Below, one piece after another: positions 14,163 to 23,992 of a DNA stretch of 64,000 nucleotides (its first letter is position 1; the number at the start of each line of letters is the position of its first letter). The stretch lies in the NCBI RefSeq assembly GCF_900111445.1, contig NZ_FOHE01000011.1:1-64000 (forward strand), in the 5' to 3' direction. The translations under genes were made by a program, and so were the position numbers. The notes beneath the pieces are model-generated. The model worked only from the letters and a program-made list of their open reading frames with translations, had not been told where the DNA came from and made no database searches. Origin of the DNA: Oceanobacillus limi. GTDB lineage: Bacteria > Bacillota > Bacilli > Bacillales > Amphibacillaceae.

Positions 14163-16252
14163 GAAATACACTCCTCGTTCCCTGTGTCTTTTTGTCGGAC
14201 GTAATATAATGTTTTTATCCCTTTATAGTGAGCGTACAGTTGAATCCTCGTTAATTCCCTCGTTGTCGTCGAATCCTTAACGAACACCGTAAATGATAAT
14301 CCTTGATCGACATGGCGTTGAATCGTCGCAATTAAGTCGATAACCTTGTACATCGACATGTCGTACGCCTCTTTATAGAGGAACCACGTATTCGCCGATA
14401 ATCCCGGCATTGGATAGTACGTCTTGCTATCGCCATACACGCGATCCTCAATTCGTTCCATAATCGGCATAACCGATGCTGTCGACGATTGGACGTAGCT
14501 TATCGAACCAGTTGGAGCTATCGCTAGGCGGTAACTGTGATACAGTCCGTGTTCCCTTACGTCCTCCTTAAGTTGCTCCCAATCGTCGGATTTCGGAATA
14601 AAAATACCTTCGAACAATTCCGCAACCTTTTCCGACTTAATCTCGGCAGGATTTTCGATAAATTCGTCGAAGTAATCTCCGGTATGGTATCGGCTGCCTT
14701 CGAATCCTTTAAACGTTTCCCCACGTTCCTTCGCAATTTGATTCGACCGAATTAGCGACCAAAAATTAACCGTAGAGAAGAATACATCAGCAAACTCGAT
14801 AGCCGTTTCGCTTTCGTACGGTATACCATTTTGCGCTAGAAATCCGTGAAGGTTCATTGCGCCAAGTCCTACGCTATGCATTTCCTCGTTTGCCTTGCGG
14901 ACGGCTGGCGCATTAGCGATGTTGGTATCATCGGATATTTTCGTAAGTGCGTCCATTGCGAGTTTTACCGAGGATTCTATCGACTTATTACGCATAACCG
15001 ATACGATGTTTAACGATCCGAGGTTGCATGATATATCTTGACCGAGGATATCTTCCTCGCCGTAGTCGGTGTACTCGGACACCTCGCTATACTGCAATAT
15101 CTCCGAACATAGATTACTGAACGTCACTTTTCCGAGGTTATCAAGTGCGTGCGACTTATTTACGTTTCCTTCGAACATAATGTACGGATACCCGCTCTCG
15201 AGTTGAACGATTGCAATACGTTCTAATAGGTTGCGAGGATCAATACGCTCTTTCCGTATATCCGGGTTATTAATTAGCGAATCATATTCCGTATCATAGT
15301 CAATTTGGTCGAGATACTTTCCGGTAACTTGGTGTAAGTTATGCGGATAAAATAAGTACGCCGCTTTATTTTCGCGCGCTAGTTCGATAAACTTATCCGG
15401 AATAACTACGCCAATATTTAGCGTCTTAATACGTACGTCCTCATCTGCGCTTATTTTCTTCGTATCTAAGAAATCGTAAATGTCCGCATGGAATACGTTA
15501 AGGTAGACGGAACCACTTCCGTTACGCTGACCGGCTTGGTTAATATGGCGGAATGACTGGTCGAGGTTCTTCATTATCGGAACAACTCCGCTAGTTACGT
15601 TCTCGTAGCCCATTAACGATTCGCCTTTTGCGCGTGTTTTCGATAGGTTAATCGAAATACCTCCGCCTTTCTTCGATAGCTGACGGGCGGTCGAGTTCAT
15701 CATGTTAATATCGTTCAGCGAGTCGCCACATTCGAGAAGGAAGCACGATACAAACTCGCCACGTCGCGCCTTACCTACGTTAAGGAACGTTGGAGTAGCC
15801 GGTTGATACTCTTGATTTATTAATAAATCTACGAATTGTAGCGCATACTCCACGTCACCGTTACCGAAGTATAAGGCGACTATGCTTACGCGATCCTCGT
15901 AACGTTCGAGAAATAGCGACTTGTCGTTCGTCTTAAGCGCATAGTTTTCGTAGAACTTTTTCGCCGACATGTACGAAGGAAATCGGAATTTGTACGAGTA
16001 CGCTCGCTTATATACGCTTTTGATGTCGCCCATCGGATACTTGTCGGTCAACGTTTTGTCGTAATAGTTATAATCGATGAGGTATCCGATCTTTTCTTCG
16101 AGCGAATGGAACCATTTCATACGGTTGTTTATATGATCGATAAAGTATGCCCTGACCGCCTCTTTATCTTTATCAAAACGCAAAGTTCCTCGTTCGTCTC
16201 TCGTCATTATTTCGTTGTTTAGCACGATATGTGACTTCGTTATTTCTGCCAA
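14150..16252 (-). CDS. nrdE: Ribonucleotide reductase class Ib, alpha subunit NrdE
   Basis: 700 residues, the normal length with no intein. Reduces ribonucleoside diphosphates. Visible features are [10 protein letters not shown] and NLCSEI for the active-site and partner cysteines, CNLGSLNIV, the glycine-rich [20 protein letters not shown] segment, and the redox tail ECISCTV. The first 50 residues include no typical ATP-cone. The TTG start has AAAGGAG eight bases upstream and overlaps the end of nrdI by 13 bases. Confidence 0.96.
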   Translation of the reverse strand: MAEITKSHIVLNNEIMTRDERGTLRFDKDKEAVRAYFIDHINNRMKWFHSLEEKIGYLIDYNYYDKTLTDKYPMGDIKSVYKRAYSYKFRFPSYMSAKKFYENYALKTNDKSLFLERYEDRVSIVALYFGNGDVEYALQFVDLLINQEYQPATPTFLNVGKARRGEFVSCFLLECGDSLNDINMMNSTARQLSKKGGGISINLSKTRAKGESLMGYENVTSGVVPIMKNLDQSFRHINQAGQRNGSGSVYLNVFHADIYDFLDTKKISADEDVRIKTLNIGVVIPDKFIELARENKAAYLFYPHNLHQVTGKYLDQIDYDTEYDSLINNPDIRKERIDPRNLLERIAIVQLESGYPYIMFEGNVNKSHALDNLGKVTFSNLCSEILQYSEVSEYTDYGEEDILGQDISCNLGSLNIVSVMRNKSIESSVKLAMDALTKISDDTNIANAPAVRKANEEMHSVGLGAMNLHGFLAQNGIPYESETAIEFADVFFSTVNFWSLIRSNQIAKERGETFKGFEGSRYHTGDYFDEFIENPAEIKSEKVAELFEGIFIPKSDDWEQLKEDVREHGLYHSYRLAIAPTGSISYVQSSTASVMPIMERIEDRVYGDSKTYYPMPGLSANTWFLYKEAYDMSMYKVIDLIATIQRHVDQGLSFTVFVKDSTTTRELTRIQLYAHYKGIKTLYYVRQKDTGNEECISCTV

Positions 16253-16611
16253 TTTATCCGCTCCTTTACGTATTCATAATCCTCGTCCGTCCCCCGCATT
16301 TCCACTTTCCGCAGTAAAGGAACCTCGCACACTTCCGCAATCAAGTCGCCAGCCTGTGCGAACTTAGCGCCCCAATTTCGATTGCCGAACGCAACCACTC
16401 CGGTCAGTAACCCCTCGTACTTATCGAGGAACTCGCGTACAGGCTGCGGAACCTCTCCGAAATTATATGTCGGAGTAAATAGCGTGAAAGGTTCGGAAGG
16501 CTCCGCATGTTCTACGGAAACCACCTCGTAACCTTCCGCCTTGAATCGTTCGGCAAACGCCTTTGTATTGCCGGTCATCGAGTAGTATACGATGGTGTTA
16601 CCGCTCGACAT
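16240..16611 (-). CDS. nrdI: NrdI flavodoxin-like activator
   Basis: 123 residues. FMN protein that helps assemble the manganese cofactor of NrdF. YYSMTGNTKAFAERF is the phosphate-binding loop, followed by TPTYNFGEVPQPVREFL and AFGNRNWGAKFA, all typical of NrdI. The order nrdI-nrdE-nrdF matches Bacillus operons, so the phage carries a complete class Ib set. Confidence 0.95.
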   Translation of the reverse strand: MSSGNTIVYYSMTGNTKAFAERFKAEGYEVVSVEHAEPSEPFTLFTPTYNFGEVPQPVREFLDKYEGLLTGVVAFGNRNWGAKFAQAGDLIAEVCEVPLLRKVEMRGTDEDYEYVKERINWQK

Positions 16612-16795
16612 TCGGGTTAACTCCGTAACATTCGAGGATTTGCTCCGTTTTCATAATTCCGCGTAATACATCGACCTTGTCCGCCCTTAATTCCGATTTA
16701 CGTTCGTCTAGTTCGCGTTCCTTCCGCTCAATCTCCGCATATTCGCGCTTCTGATCGTCGTACATTTTCGTCAGTTGTTCGATAAAGCTACTCAC
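16598..16795 (-). CDS. Small coiled-coil phage protein
   Basis: 65 residues; almost the whole protein is a charged heptad coil (REYAEIERKERELDERKSEL). GTG start with GGCGGG upstream, stop overlapping the nrdI start. Function unknown. Confidence 0.55.
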   Translation of the reverse strand: MSSFIEQLTKMYDDQKREYAEIERKERELDERKSELRADKVDVLRGIMKTEQILECYGVNPNVER

Positions 16796-17033
16796 TTTTG
16801 CGCCCGCCTAACGAGAATACTCCACCAATTACGAATAACCATGCGATAACATACGGTATAGTTGTCGCGGAGGTTATCGGAAATACTCCGGTAAGGACTC
16901 CGCCAGCTAGGAAAGCGATGATAAGTCCGAAAAAGTATCCGATGTACGCGAGTGCCGTTAGAACTAGCGGAACTAGGAATACGACGAGTAACACCATTCC
17001 GATAATTTTCGCTATGTCGTTTAATACGTCCAT
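16788..17033 (-). CDS. Small phage membrane protein (81 aa)
   Basis: Two or three hydrophobic helices: about 8-30 (IIGMVLLVVFLVPLVLTALA), 32-52 and 58-75. AAAGGAGG precedes the ATG. It is paired with another membrane protein just upstream. No family recognised; holin-like roles are possible in principle, but its place in the replication operon gives no support. Confidence 0.6.
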   Translation of the reverse strand: MDVLNDIAKIIGMVLLVVFLVPLVLTALAYIGYFFGLIIAFLAGGVLTGVFPITSATTIPYVIAWLFVIGGVFSLGGRKSE

Positions 17034-17219
17034 TTATTCGTCCTCCTTTCGGTATAAAAGAGTTTCTTTAACATCCTGCCAATATTCTTTACTTACGTCC
17101 TTGTAAGTCGTCTGATTACCAAAGTAACGTCGCCTTTCCGCGCCTACGAAAAACACGTAAAACGGATATGCGGGAATACACAGTAATAAAACGACTATCT
17201 TAATCAGTAATATTTTCAT
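17034..17219 (-). CDS. Small phage membrane protein (61 aa)
   Basis: One N-terminal membrane segment (ILLIKIVVLLLCIPAYPFYV) and a charged cytoplasmic tail with QTTYKDVSKEYWQDVKETLL. GGGGAG precedes the ATG, which overlaps the stop of the RuvC-like gene (ATGA). Function unknown. Confidence 0.6.
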   Translation of the reverse strand: MKILLIKIVVLLLCIPAYPFYVFFVGAERRRYFGNQTTYKDVSKEYWQDVKETLLYRKEDE

Positions 17220-17719
17220 ACAATCTCCCCTTTTCCGATTAAATAGACGATACCGACCGAAATCGCATCGGCTTCGTCCCCGCCTTTATTCAGCTTCATC
17301 CCGCTATCTCCGAAATATATCCGAACTGCCTCCGCAATCATCGCCTTATCGTTCCGTTTACCTGGCGAGTTGGTGATACGCCTCGCCCACGCCTTGACTG
17401 TCTGTATGTTGATATCAACAATCTCGAAGTCAGCGAGGGCGAATTCGGTCACACCATGCGCCTTAAATATCTGCTTCGTCGGAAGGTTAAAACGGACGAT
17501 ACCGGCTTCCCTCGGAATGATACGCTCGATGTCCGGATACTGTGCGATTACGTTCGTAATTCCTTCGTGTATCTGTCGCAAACGCTCTCCGTCAGACAGT
17601 TTCGCGTTGGACTTGATAAGTCCGTAGTCTGTCAGAGAGAGCGATCCGTCAGATACCGTTAGGATTGCGTAGCCTGACTTGGTGAGCGAGGTGTCTAGCG
17701 CAAGGTAGCGTTTAGTCAT
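17216..17719 (-). CDS. RuvC-like Holliday-junction resolvase
   Basis: 167 residues with an RNase H-like fold: YLALDTSLTKSGYAIL supplies the first catalytic Asp (D9), PREAG supplies a Glu, and GGDEADAISVGIVYL supplies the C-terminal Asp pair. Phage RuvC-like enzymes resolve branched DNA before packaging. The gene lies directly downstream of a RecB-like nuclease, and the two starts and stops overlap (ATGA). Confidence 0.85.
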   Translation of the reverse strand: MTKRYLALDTSLTKSGYAILTVSDGSLSLTDYGLIKSNAKLSDGERLRQIHEGITNVIAQYPDIERIIPREAGIVRFNLPTKQIFKAHGVTEFALADFEIVDINIQTVKAWARRITNSPGKRNDKAMIAEAVRIYFGDSGMKLNKGGDEADAISVGIVYLIGKGEIV

Positions 17720-18768
17720 TGCACACCGCGCCGTTTCATTAAGTCGACCATATCGCGATGATTATGTTCGCTCCGTATTTCCTCAATCTCCGCAATAGCT
17801 TCCGCATAACTCCGTTTCTGCCACGCAGGTAAATTCGATTGTTGCGCCATATCCGCCTGCCTACGCAGATCAAACAGTTCGTCCTCCGTTAATGACTTCG
17901 CAATCACCGTTTTGTAATCGTTAAATTTCCAATCCGCTAAATCTAACGGAGGCGGATCGTTCTCCTTCGCACGTCTGACGGCATCGGCACACCTATCGCG
18001 CAAGTGTAATCGCTCGCCTTCCAACACGTATTTACCGAACGTTTTCAGTCGACTAAAGTCCTCGTTCCAACCGCGTCCGTACGTCAGCATATACGCAACG
18101 ATTACGTAGTCAAAGTCGTACATATCGCTATAAGCCGTTGTTTGCGCTATATGACCGGCTTTCGGCGCATCTAGCGACTTAAACTTCGACCAATTCTGCT
18201 GTACCGACTTAATTTCGAGTCCGACTCGTAATTTCTCGCCATCGTCCGTAATGTATTCGAGAATACCGTCCGGCAATCCGAAATAGGCGAAGTGTTGTCC
18301 GTTGTGTTCGATTTCGTGCATCTTTTTGTCAAAGTGTTCATATCTCGGATTGCCGTTCGCATGACGTTCGAACTTGAATCGCGGAGGCTTACCGGTTAGC
18401 TTTTCGAAATGGCGTTCGGCTAATAAGATTTCGCGCTGCAAGTAATCGCCAATCTGCGAACCAAGTCCGATCCAATCGCGCTGATTCTCGGTAAACTTCG
18501 CAGGGTCACGTTTGGACTTACGCGCCTTTTCGTAAAGCTCGCGGTCACTGTAGCCTGCGCTAGATGGTCCGAAGTGCGGGCGCTTTATTCCGTCGGGGTT
18601 ACGGTTGAAATCGAAGTAACCCCATCGCGATTGTTCGCGTAACACCTTCGCATACCTTTCGTGAATATCTGCGTCCATATTATCGTCGTATGGCTGATTG
18701 TAACGGTGGAACTCCGACATGAATTCGTGAAAATCTTTCGCTATTTTATCCGCTAGTTGTTGCGACAA
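17716..18768 (-). CDS. RecB/Cas4-like PD-(D/E)XK exonuclease
   Basis: 350 residues. The nuclease core is visible in WIGLGSQIGDYLQREI (helix before the site), FGLPDGILEY (catalytic Asp), VGLEIKSVQQNW (ExK) and AGHIAQTTAYSDMY (QxxxY motif). This is the arrangement of RecB-family phage exonucleases that process DNA ends for recombination. TTG start with GGAGGAG five bases upstream. Forms a recombination pair with the RuvC-like gene. Confidence 0.85.
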   Translation of the reverse strand: MSQQLADKIAKDFHEFMSEFHRYNQPYDDNMDADIHERYAKVLREQSRWGYFDFNRNPDGIKRPHFGPSSAGYSDRELYEKARKSKRDPAKFTENQRDWIGLGSQIGDYLQREILLAERHFEKLTGKPPRFKFERHANGNPRYEHFDKKMHEIEHNGQHFAYFGLPDGILEYITDDGEKLRVGLEIKSVQQNWSKFKSLDAPKAGHIAQTTAYSDMYDFDYVIVAYMLTYGRGWNEDFSRLKTFGKYVLEGERLHLRDRCADAVRRAKENDPPPLDLADWKFNDYKTVIAKSLTEDELFDLRRQADMAQQSNLPAWQKRSYAEAIAEIEEIRSEHNHRDMVDLMKRRGVQ

Positions 18769-18785
18769 TTAATCTCCTCCTTATT

Positions 18786-19184
18786 TTACGCCCTTACAAA
18801 CGGGAAGTGTGCGCCATTTACAACAAGACTTGTTACGCTGTAATAATAACCGCCGTTACCTGCGTCTGTAGTTGCGTTAGCTTCAATGATGGGGTTTTGA
18901 TTGTGGAATATAGTGATAGTGTTTTCCGATACTGTTGTATCATCATCAGGAACGTCTTTTTGTTCATCTACGTTAATATCAGTTATTACGGCATCCAAAG
19001 GAATTTCGCCGTCGGTGAGACTGAAAGTTCCTCCTCCACCGGCGCAACAATCCCATTCACTGCACTCTATCGTTAACTTAACGCCATTTTCGAGATGTAC
19101 TTCATCATCGGTTACCGAGATTACTCTTTTATATAGGATCATTTCTCTTATTTCCTCTAAACTACTATAATCAACGTCGTACAT
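18786..19184 (-). CDS. DUF7448-like protein of unknown function
   Basis: 132 residues. LENGVKLTIECSEWDCCAGGGGTF followed by PLDAVITDINVDE is a signature I associate with a conserved uncharacterised family found in phages and bacteria. The rest is beta-rich. The gene is AT-richer and poorer in CpG than its neighbours, so it may be a recent insertion between polymerase and exonuclease. GAAAGGGG precedes the ATG. Confidence 0.6.
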   Translation of the reverse strand: MYDVDYSSLEEIREMILYKRVISVTDDEVHLENGVKLTIECSEWDCCAGGGGTFSLTDGEIPLDAVITDINVDEQKDVPDDDTTVSENTITIFHNQNPIIEANATTDAGNGGYYYSVTSLVVNGAHFPFVRA

Positions 19185-19202
19185 CTAATCGATCCCCTTT
19201 CG

Positions 19203-22031
19203 TTATTTATTCGAAAACCATTCGTCCGGCGAATATTCTTCCATCCACCGAGGTTCGATTACCGTATCGCAATCTAACGGCAATACGAGGTTATACGTAT
19301 TTTTCATAATGTCGTCGAGCAACTCTGCTGATTCTTTCGTGACTTGTTCGTTAGGTACCGCAAATTTCAATTCATCATGCAAGGTTAGCGAGAACTCCCA
19401 TCCGCGACCTAACGTACATTCGTAGTAAGCGCGAATCATGCACATTTGCAAGATATTAGCGCCCGAACCTTGTATCGTATGGTTGAACGCTGCCCGCTCA
19501 CATCCGCCGGTAAATCGCATTAAGTCCCAAAACTCGCCGACTAAATCGGAATCCTTACTGCCTTTTCTACGTAACCTATTCGCTTTCTTACCGAGTTCCG
19601 GATCGTTCTTATCCGAAATCCCTGCGAGTTTCATTAGCGTACACAGTCGCTTATATTTCTCGACATATCCGGGGAATCTCCGTTTCTGTCCGAATATAGT
19701 TGCCGTCCAACCGTGCTTGCGTAAATGTTCGAATGTAGCTTCGACCATCCCCTTAAATCCCGGAAGGATTTCGTCGAATTTGTCGTAAGCTACTTGTGCT
19801 TGTTCTTCGCCAACTCCGAAAGGGATAACGCCTTTATAGAACATATCGAAAGCTTGTCCGTAACCTATCGCTAGAAACATTTGTTTCATCGCCTTACGGT
19901 ACGCAGGAACCGCTTTGTCCGTACCCTTTACCGACTTGTAGTACGCCTCGGTACATACCTCTTTCGGAACATCGAACAATATCGCAGCAAACTCGACGTA
20001 TGGATCGAGACCTTTCCGATACATTTCGGCGAATATCTCATCGTCAAACTCGGTCGCCATACGGTGCGCTTGAATCCTCGGCTCAATCGAAGATAAGTCG
20101 GAACCAAAGAACGTGTGATATTTCGGAGGTTCGAACGCCATTCGCACTTTTTGTCCCTCTTCGGTGCGTGACGGGATGTTCTGTAGATTCGTCCCCTTCT
20201 TCGATTTTTTCTCCGCTTCAACAAGTACCGCCATGTGATCGAGAAAATTATTATCATCGATATTATTGCGCCAAAGTTCGTTAGGCTTTCCGGTATATCC
20301 TTTTGAGCCATACCGACCGGTTGATACCGTGCTTAGGCTCGTGTGTACTCTGCCGTCATAATCGAACGCCTTCGGTATCTTTTTGATGAAAGTACCTAAT
20401 AGAGTTGACAACTTCGAGTATTCGGATAGCGGTTTTAACGACTCCTCCTCCTTAAAGTACAGTTCGAGAACGTCCTTACTTGTTGAGCGCTCTTTCTTCT
20501 TATCGAATAGTTTCGTTTTATCCTCGATCTTAAGAACGTCGTATATTAGGTACGCTAGATGATCGTTAGAGTTAAGGTTAAATTCCTCGGTAAATATCGG
20601 AGCGTTATCGATAGTAGGTTCGTCTAATTCCGATAACTCACGTTCATATTTTTCGAGCATATCTCTTTCATTCTGGTACGACTTTAAGTGCGTTTTTGCT
20701 TCCGACTGTAACTCTGCGATTTTACTACGCTTCTTTTCGATCTGTTCCTTTTTGCGTACAATTCGCTTCCGTTGAGATTCGCACCACTTATCGATCTTAT
20801 TTGCGTTAATTTTACGATCCATCTTACGTAAGAACTCGTCATTAATCCCGTACGTTTCCGTGATTGCGTTGATTGCTTCCTGTAATTTCGGCTCATATTC
20901 GGCTTCTAGTTCCGCAAGTCTTTCCGTATTGACTACGAACCCAGTTCGCTCGATAGTCGTATTTACCTCGTAAAGATATTGGCGAATCTCAAAGTACGGT
21001 TTATATAGATCATCCTTTGCGAGCATCATTTCGATTTGCCACTTCGTTAATAGCCAGCCTTTTTCTACGTCCTTTATCGCATATATGCCGACAACTTCCG
21101 GAGGGTAGACCATTGGCGACCCATTTCCGAATAAATCCTCGAATGTATAGTCGTCTAGGTGTTCCGTACCTATCAGCGATTTGTATTTCGTCGTCAACGG
21201 TTTTAGTCCGTTTGATTCTTCGTGTTCATTAAGGATAAATTGCGCATCCAACGAATCATATCGAAACCCTTTCGGATTCATTCCGTCGTTTAGAAACATC
21301 GAGTAGTCAAACGGCGTATTATGAAACGCTTTGGCTTGCGATGGATGTTCGATAAACTTTCGTATTGCACCTAGCGCAGCCGACCGAGAACATTGCGGAT
21401 CATCCGTTAAGTGTCCGTAAGCTACGTAATAACCTTCGTTCAATATCGGAAGCCAAAACGAATAACCGCCGGACATGTCGATCATCGTATCTGTTCCGGA
21501 AGTCTCCGTATCCCATTCGGTGAATGACGTTATCTCCGGCAAATCAACGCCTCTTGACGTTAGTTTCTTGCGGATATGAGTATCGTTGAATAGCCGGAAT
21601 ACTTTACGAAACCAATCGTCGTCTTGTTGTTGTCGGACTTCTTGACGCAACCTTTCGACCATAGCCGGCAAGTCGGAGTCGTCGGTAATGACGAAGTAAT
21701 TGCTCGGTTTATTTGCGAGCGTATCTTGCATACGTTCCTCGCGCATAACCCGTTTATTTTCTTCATCCACTTGTCGCCCCATCTGAACGGCTTCAATCTT
21801 CGAAAACTTACCGTCTTTTAGTCGTCCGATATTTCCGTCATTAAACGCCTGCTGCGCCAACTTTACGAGGCGTCGGTCTTTATCCGATAGTTTCATCGAT
21901 AATATCCGCGCCCACGCCTCGTCCATCGTCTCGTTAGCGCTGGCCTTCCGTTTTTCTGCGTCCTTTATGCGAGATTTAGCGTCAGTAGATTCGGTTGCTT
22001 TCGGATTGAGCGATAGCTTAATTTCCGTCAA
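19203..22031 (-). CDS. Family A DNA polymerase (PolA-like) with 3'-5' exonuclease domain
   Basis: 942 residues. Exonuclease motif I is WDTETSG near residue 170, with AFHNTPFDYS and an AIKDVEKGW segment further on. A long charged coiled coil lies at about 400-470. Polymerase motif A is GSDLSSIEPRIQAHRM (the usual SxIE, with P where most have L), motif B RKAMKQMFLAIGYGQ, motif C TLHDEL. No 5'-nuclease domain is present. It is the likely phage replicase. TTG start with GGAGG ten bases upstream. Confidence 0.95.
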   Translation of the reverse strand: MTEIKLSLNPKATESTDAKSRIKDAEKRKASANETMDEAWARILSMKLSDKDRRLVKLAQQAFNDGNIGRLKDGKFSKIEAVQMGRQVDEENKRVMREERMQDTLANKPSNYFVITDDSDLPAMVERLRQEVRQQQDDDWFRKVFRLFNDTHIRKKLTSRGVDLPEITSFTEWDTETSGTDTMIDMSGGYSFWLPILNEGYYVAYGHLTDDPQCSRSAALGAIRKFIEHPSQAKAFHNTPFDYSMFLNDGMNPKGFRYDSLDAQFILNEHEESNGLKPLTTKYKSLIGTEHLDDYTFEDLFGNGSPMVYPPEVVGIYAIKDVEKGWLLTKWQIEMMLAKDDLYKPYFEIRQYLYEVNTTIERTGFVVNTERLAELEAEYEPKLQEAINAITETYGINDEFLRKMDRKINANKIDKWCESQRKRIVRKKEQIEKKRSKIAELQSEAKTHLKSYQNERDMLEKYERELSELDEPTIDNAPIFTEEFNLNSNDHLAYLIYDVLKIEDKTKLFDKKKERSTSKDVLELYFKEEESLKPLSEYSKLSTLLGTFIKKIPKAFDYDGRVHTSLSTVSTGRYGSKGYTGKPNELWRNNIDDNNFLDHMAVLVEAEKKSKKGTNLQNIPSRTEEGQKVRMAFEPPKYHTFFGSDLSSIEPRIQAHRMATEFDDEIFAEMYRKGLDPYVEFAAILFDVPKEVCTEAYYKSVKGTDKAVPAYRKAMKQMFLAIGYGQAFDMFYKGVIPFGVGEEQAQVAYDKFDEILPGFKGMVEATFEHLRKHGWTATIFGQKRRFPGYVEKYKRLCTLMKLAGISDKNDPELGKKANRLRRKGSKDSDLVGEFWDLMRFTGGCERAAFNHTIQGSGANILQMCMIRAYYECTLGRGWEFSLTLHDELKFAVPNEQVTKESAELLDDIMKNTYNLVLPLDCDTVIEPRWMEEYSPDEWFSNK

Positions 22032-22087
22032 TAGGACGGTACCTCCTTTCGCGTTGTGGCTTCGTTATAGTGCGAAGCACCTCCGCG

Positions 22088-23338
22088 TTAGCGGTCGAAA
22101 CGTTGTTCAACTGGCGTGATTAGTTCGTATCGTTGCGAATATACTTTCCCGTTAGCTAATACGCGATGATTCCCTGTTATACTCATTTCCTCGACCAACT
22201 CTCCGATTGTTCCGACTTCATGCCCTCCGAAGGCTGCGATAGTAACGCGAACAATATCGCCTACCTTATACTCGTTAGGCTTACGCCCTAAAGCACTCCA
22301 CTTTTCCGCTTCCTTTTGCTCGGCAAGTTTGCGTTTGGCTTCCGCAACTTCTTCGTCGGTTGCTTTGGTTAGCGCGTCTTCTTTAGCGTTCGGATTGCCG
22401 TCGTAGTCACCGCCGTCAAGTTCTTCGACTCGATACCACTTAAATGACGATCCCCAAACGTCCACAATTTTTACGATGTCGCCTACTGGTGTACCGCCCT
22501 TTCCGCCGAAGCAATTATCGTTATTGTGCTCAACAACCTTCGCATAATCTCCGACTTTAAGCGCAGGCTTTTCCGCCTTTTTAGGGCGCTCAATGATTTC
22601 GAATTCTTCGCGGAAAATGTTTTCGTCGTTTTCTTTTACCTTGACATACGAACGATGCGAAAACGTCTTATGATGGACGCTATCAACCGTAAAAATGTCG
22701 CCTTCCTCGTAATCGCCGACGCTAAGAATGTGAACGTCAACAATCCGAATCTTATCGCCAACTTGCGGATCGCCCTCGATTACTTGCGTAGGCGTGTCCG
22801 AAGTCTTTGCGTATATTTCGAAAGTTTCGTAAGAAACTGCGACATTTTCTCCGCCACCATCAGCGATAAATCTCGGGTCGCCGTCTGAATCAATTTCGAT
22901 AATCTCGTAATACTTTCCGACTGTAATGTCGTCATCGTCCGTCTCCGTAAACTTCACGTAATCGCCCACTTTCGGCTTACGGTCGACCTTAACGAAACCT
23001 TCCGCCTGCTTTCCGCTCTCTATCGCAGACACCCGCGTCTCTAAATCGCCTACGCGTTCGGTCAGCGTCGGTGCGGAGGATTTGCGGAATACTACAAATT
23101 TATCTAGCGCTGAACGTTTACTGCTCACGTCGTCTACAATCGCTCTATCCCCGTATCCGTCCTCCGTATTAACTTCGTAATAAAAACCTTTTCTCGCGTC
23201 AATAGTCCCGTTAGATAGAACGATATCTCCCATTTCCGCTCTTTCATCAACCTTCGTATATTCCGCACCAGCATACGCAATCTTCGTAACCTCTCCGCCA
23301 ACCATATCAATTACTTCTACGCCTTGTAACTTCGCCAT
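22088..23338 (-). CDS. Large phage protein of repeated SH3-like units
   Basis: 416 residues from the ATG at 23338. At least five units share the pattern KVGDYVKF, QVGDKIRIVDV, KVGDYAKVVEH, PVGDIVKIVDV and KVGDIVRVTI, each about 60-70 residues with a beta-rich body. This resembles a string of SH3-like or KOW-like barrels. A short coiled coil (TERVGDLETRVSAIESG) lies near 95. It is probably a structural or regulatory adaptor; no function is known. The longer frame to 23389 overlaps the upstream gene and is not used. Confidence 0.65.
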   Translation of the reverse strand: MAKLQGVEVIDMVGGEVTKIAYAGAEYTKVDERAEMGDIVLSNGTIDARKGFYYEVNTEDGYGDRAIVDDVSSKRSALDKFVVFRKSSAPTLTERVGDLETRVSAIESGKQAEGFVKVDRKPKVGDYVKFTETDDDDITVGKYYEIIEIDSDGDPRFIADGGGENVAVSYETFEIYAKTSDTPTQVIEGDPQVGDKIRIVDVHILSVGDYEEGDIFTVDSVHHKTFSHRSYVKVKENDENIFREEFEIIERPKKAEKPALKVGDYAKVVEHNNDNCFGGKGGTPVGDIVKIVDVWGSSFKWYRVEELDGGDYDGNPNAKEDALTKATDEEVAEAKRKLAEQKEAEKWSALGRKPNEYKVGDIVRVTIAAFGGHEVGTIGELVEEMSITGNHRVLANGKVYSQRYELITPVEQRFDR

Positions 23339-23339
23339 A

Positions 23340-23567
23340 TTATTCCGCCCCCATTTCGATATTTTCGAACTCATCGATATCGACGTCAAACTTCGATGTC
23401 AGCCGTACTAAACATCCGACACTACATACGGTAATGTCGTGTTCTTGCGAATACCAAACCTCGGAACCTTCGAGGATCTCGTCTAGGCAATGCGCACAAT
23501 CTCCGACTACCTTGCGCGTATCCTCGGGTAATTTCGTTTTCCATTCGTCATAATTTCGAATAGTCAT
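23340..23567 (-). CDS. Small zinc-finger-like phage protein
   Basis: 75 residues with VVGDCAHCLDEILEGSEVW and ITVCSVGCLVRLT, a CxxC...CxxxC arrangement typical of treble-clef zinc binding. The C-terminus is acidic. It overlaps the upstream nuclease gene by four bases. Function unknown. Confidence 0.65.
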   Translation of the reverse strand: MTIRNYDEWKTKLPEDTRKVVGDCAHCLDEILEGSEVWYSQEHDITVCSVGCLVRLTSKFDVDIDEFENIEMGAE

Positions 23568-23992
23568 GCGGTAACACTCGCAATCTCATCCGTTAAGGTT
23601 CCTCGGTCAAGTGCGATAGGTAACTCGACCCAACGCTTAACTGCCGACTGTTCGGACGCCCAATATTCGCCCTTTTCTTCGTTTTCGAAGTAAAATACGC
23701 GAGGCGTTTCGCCGTCCTCCGCCAAGACGCCAATGATATAATCCGCGTCGGATTTCGAGTACGGCTGCCCCTTTCCGTTCTTAGCGTAGACGACTAATTC
23801 GTTATTGCGGTCGCCGCGTATGCGAATCGTCTTGCATTGGAACGTATGCCATTCGCCAGTTAATCGATCCCTTGCGATAAAGTCGTACACTTCCGCTGTT
23901 TCCGTTTCTGCGACCTGCCATCCGCCGGCTATTAGCGCCGCTTTTGCGATAACTTGCGAGTAGATCCCCGTCTGTTCTGATATATGTGCTAT
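23564..23992 (-). CDS. PD-(D/E)XK endonuclease-like protein, apparent non-standard (ATA) start
   Basis: The frame reads through an N-terminal helix (SEQTGIYSQVIAKAALIAG then GWQVAE) into VYDFIARDRLTGEWHTFQCK, with Asp and QxK in the positions of a PD-(D/E)XK active site, and VVYAKNGKGQPYS. This is the layout of small phage resolvase or intron-nuclease-like enzymes. The only standard start is GTG at 23890, which would remove the first helix and strand. AAAGGGG lies nine bases before an ATA at 23992, exactly where a start is expected. Either the start codon is mutated or ATA is used. Confidence 0.5.
   Translation of the reverse strand: MAHISEQTGIYSQVIAKAALIAGGWQVAETETAEVYDFIARDRLTGEWHTFQCKTIRIRGDRNNELVVYAKNGKGQPYSKSDADYIIGVLAEDGETPRVFYFENEEKGEYWASEQSAVKRWVELPIALDRGTLTDEIASVTA

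Noticed and set aside
14150-22031. Inteins in nrdE or the DNA polymerase
   Set aside because: Both proteins have normal motif spacing and lengths; the polymerase insert is a coiled coil, not a splicing domain.
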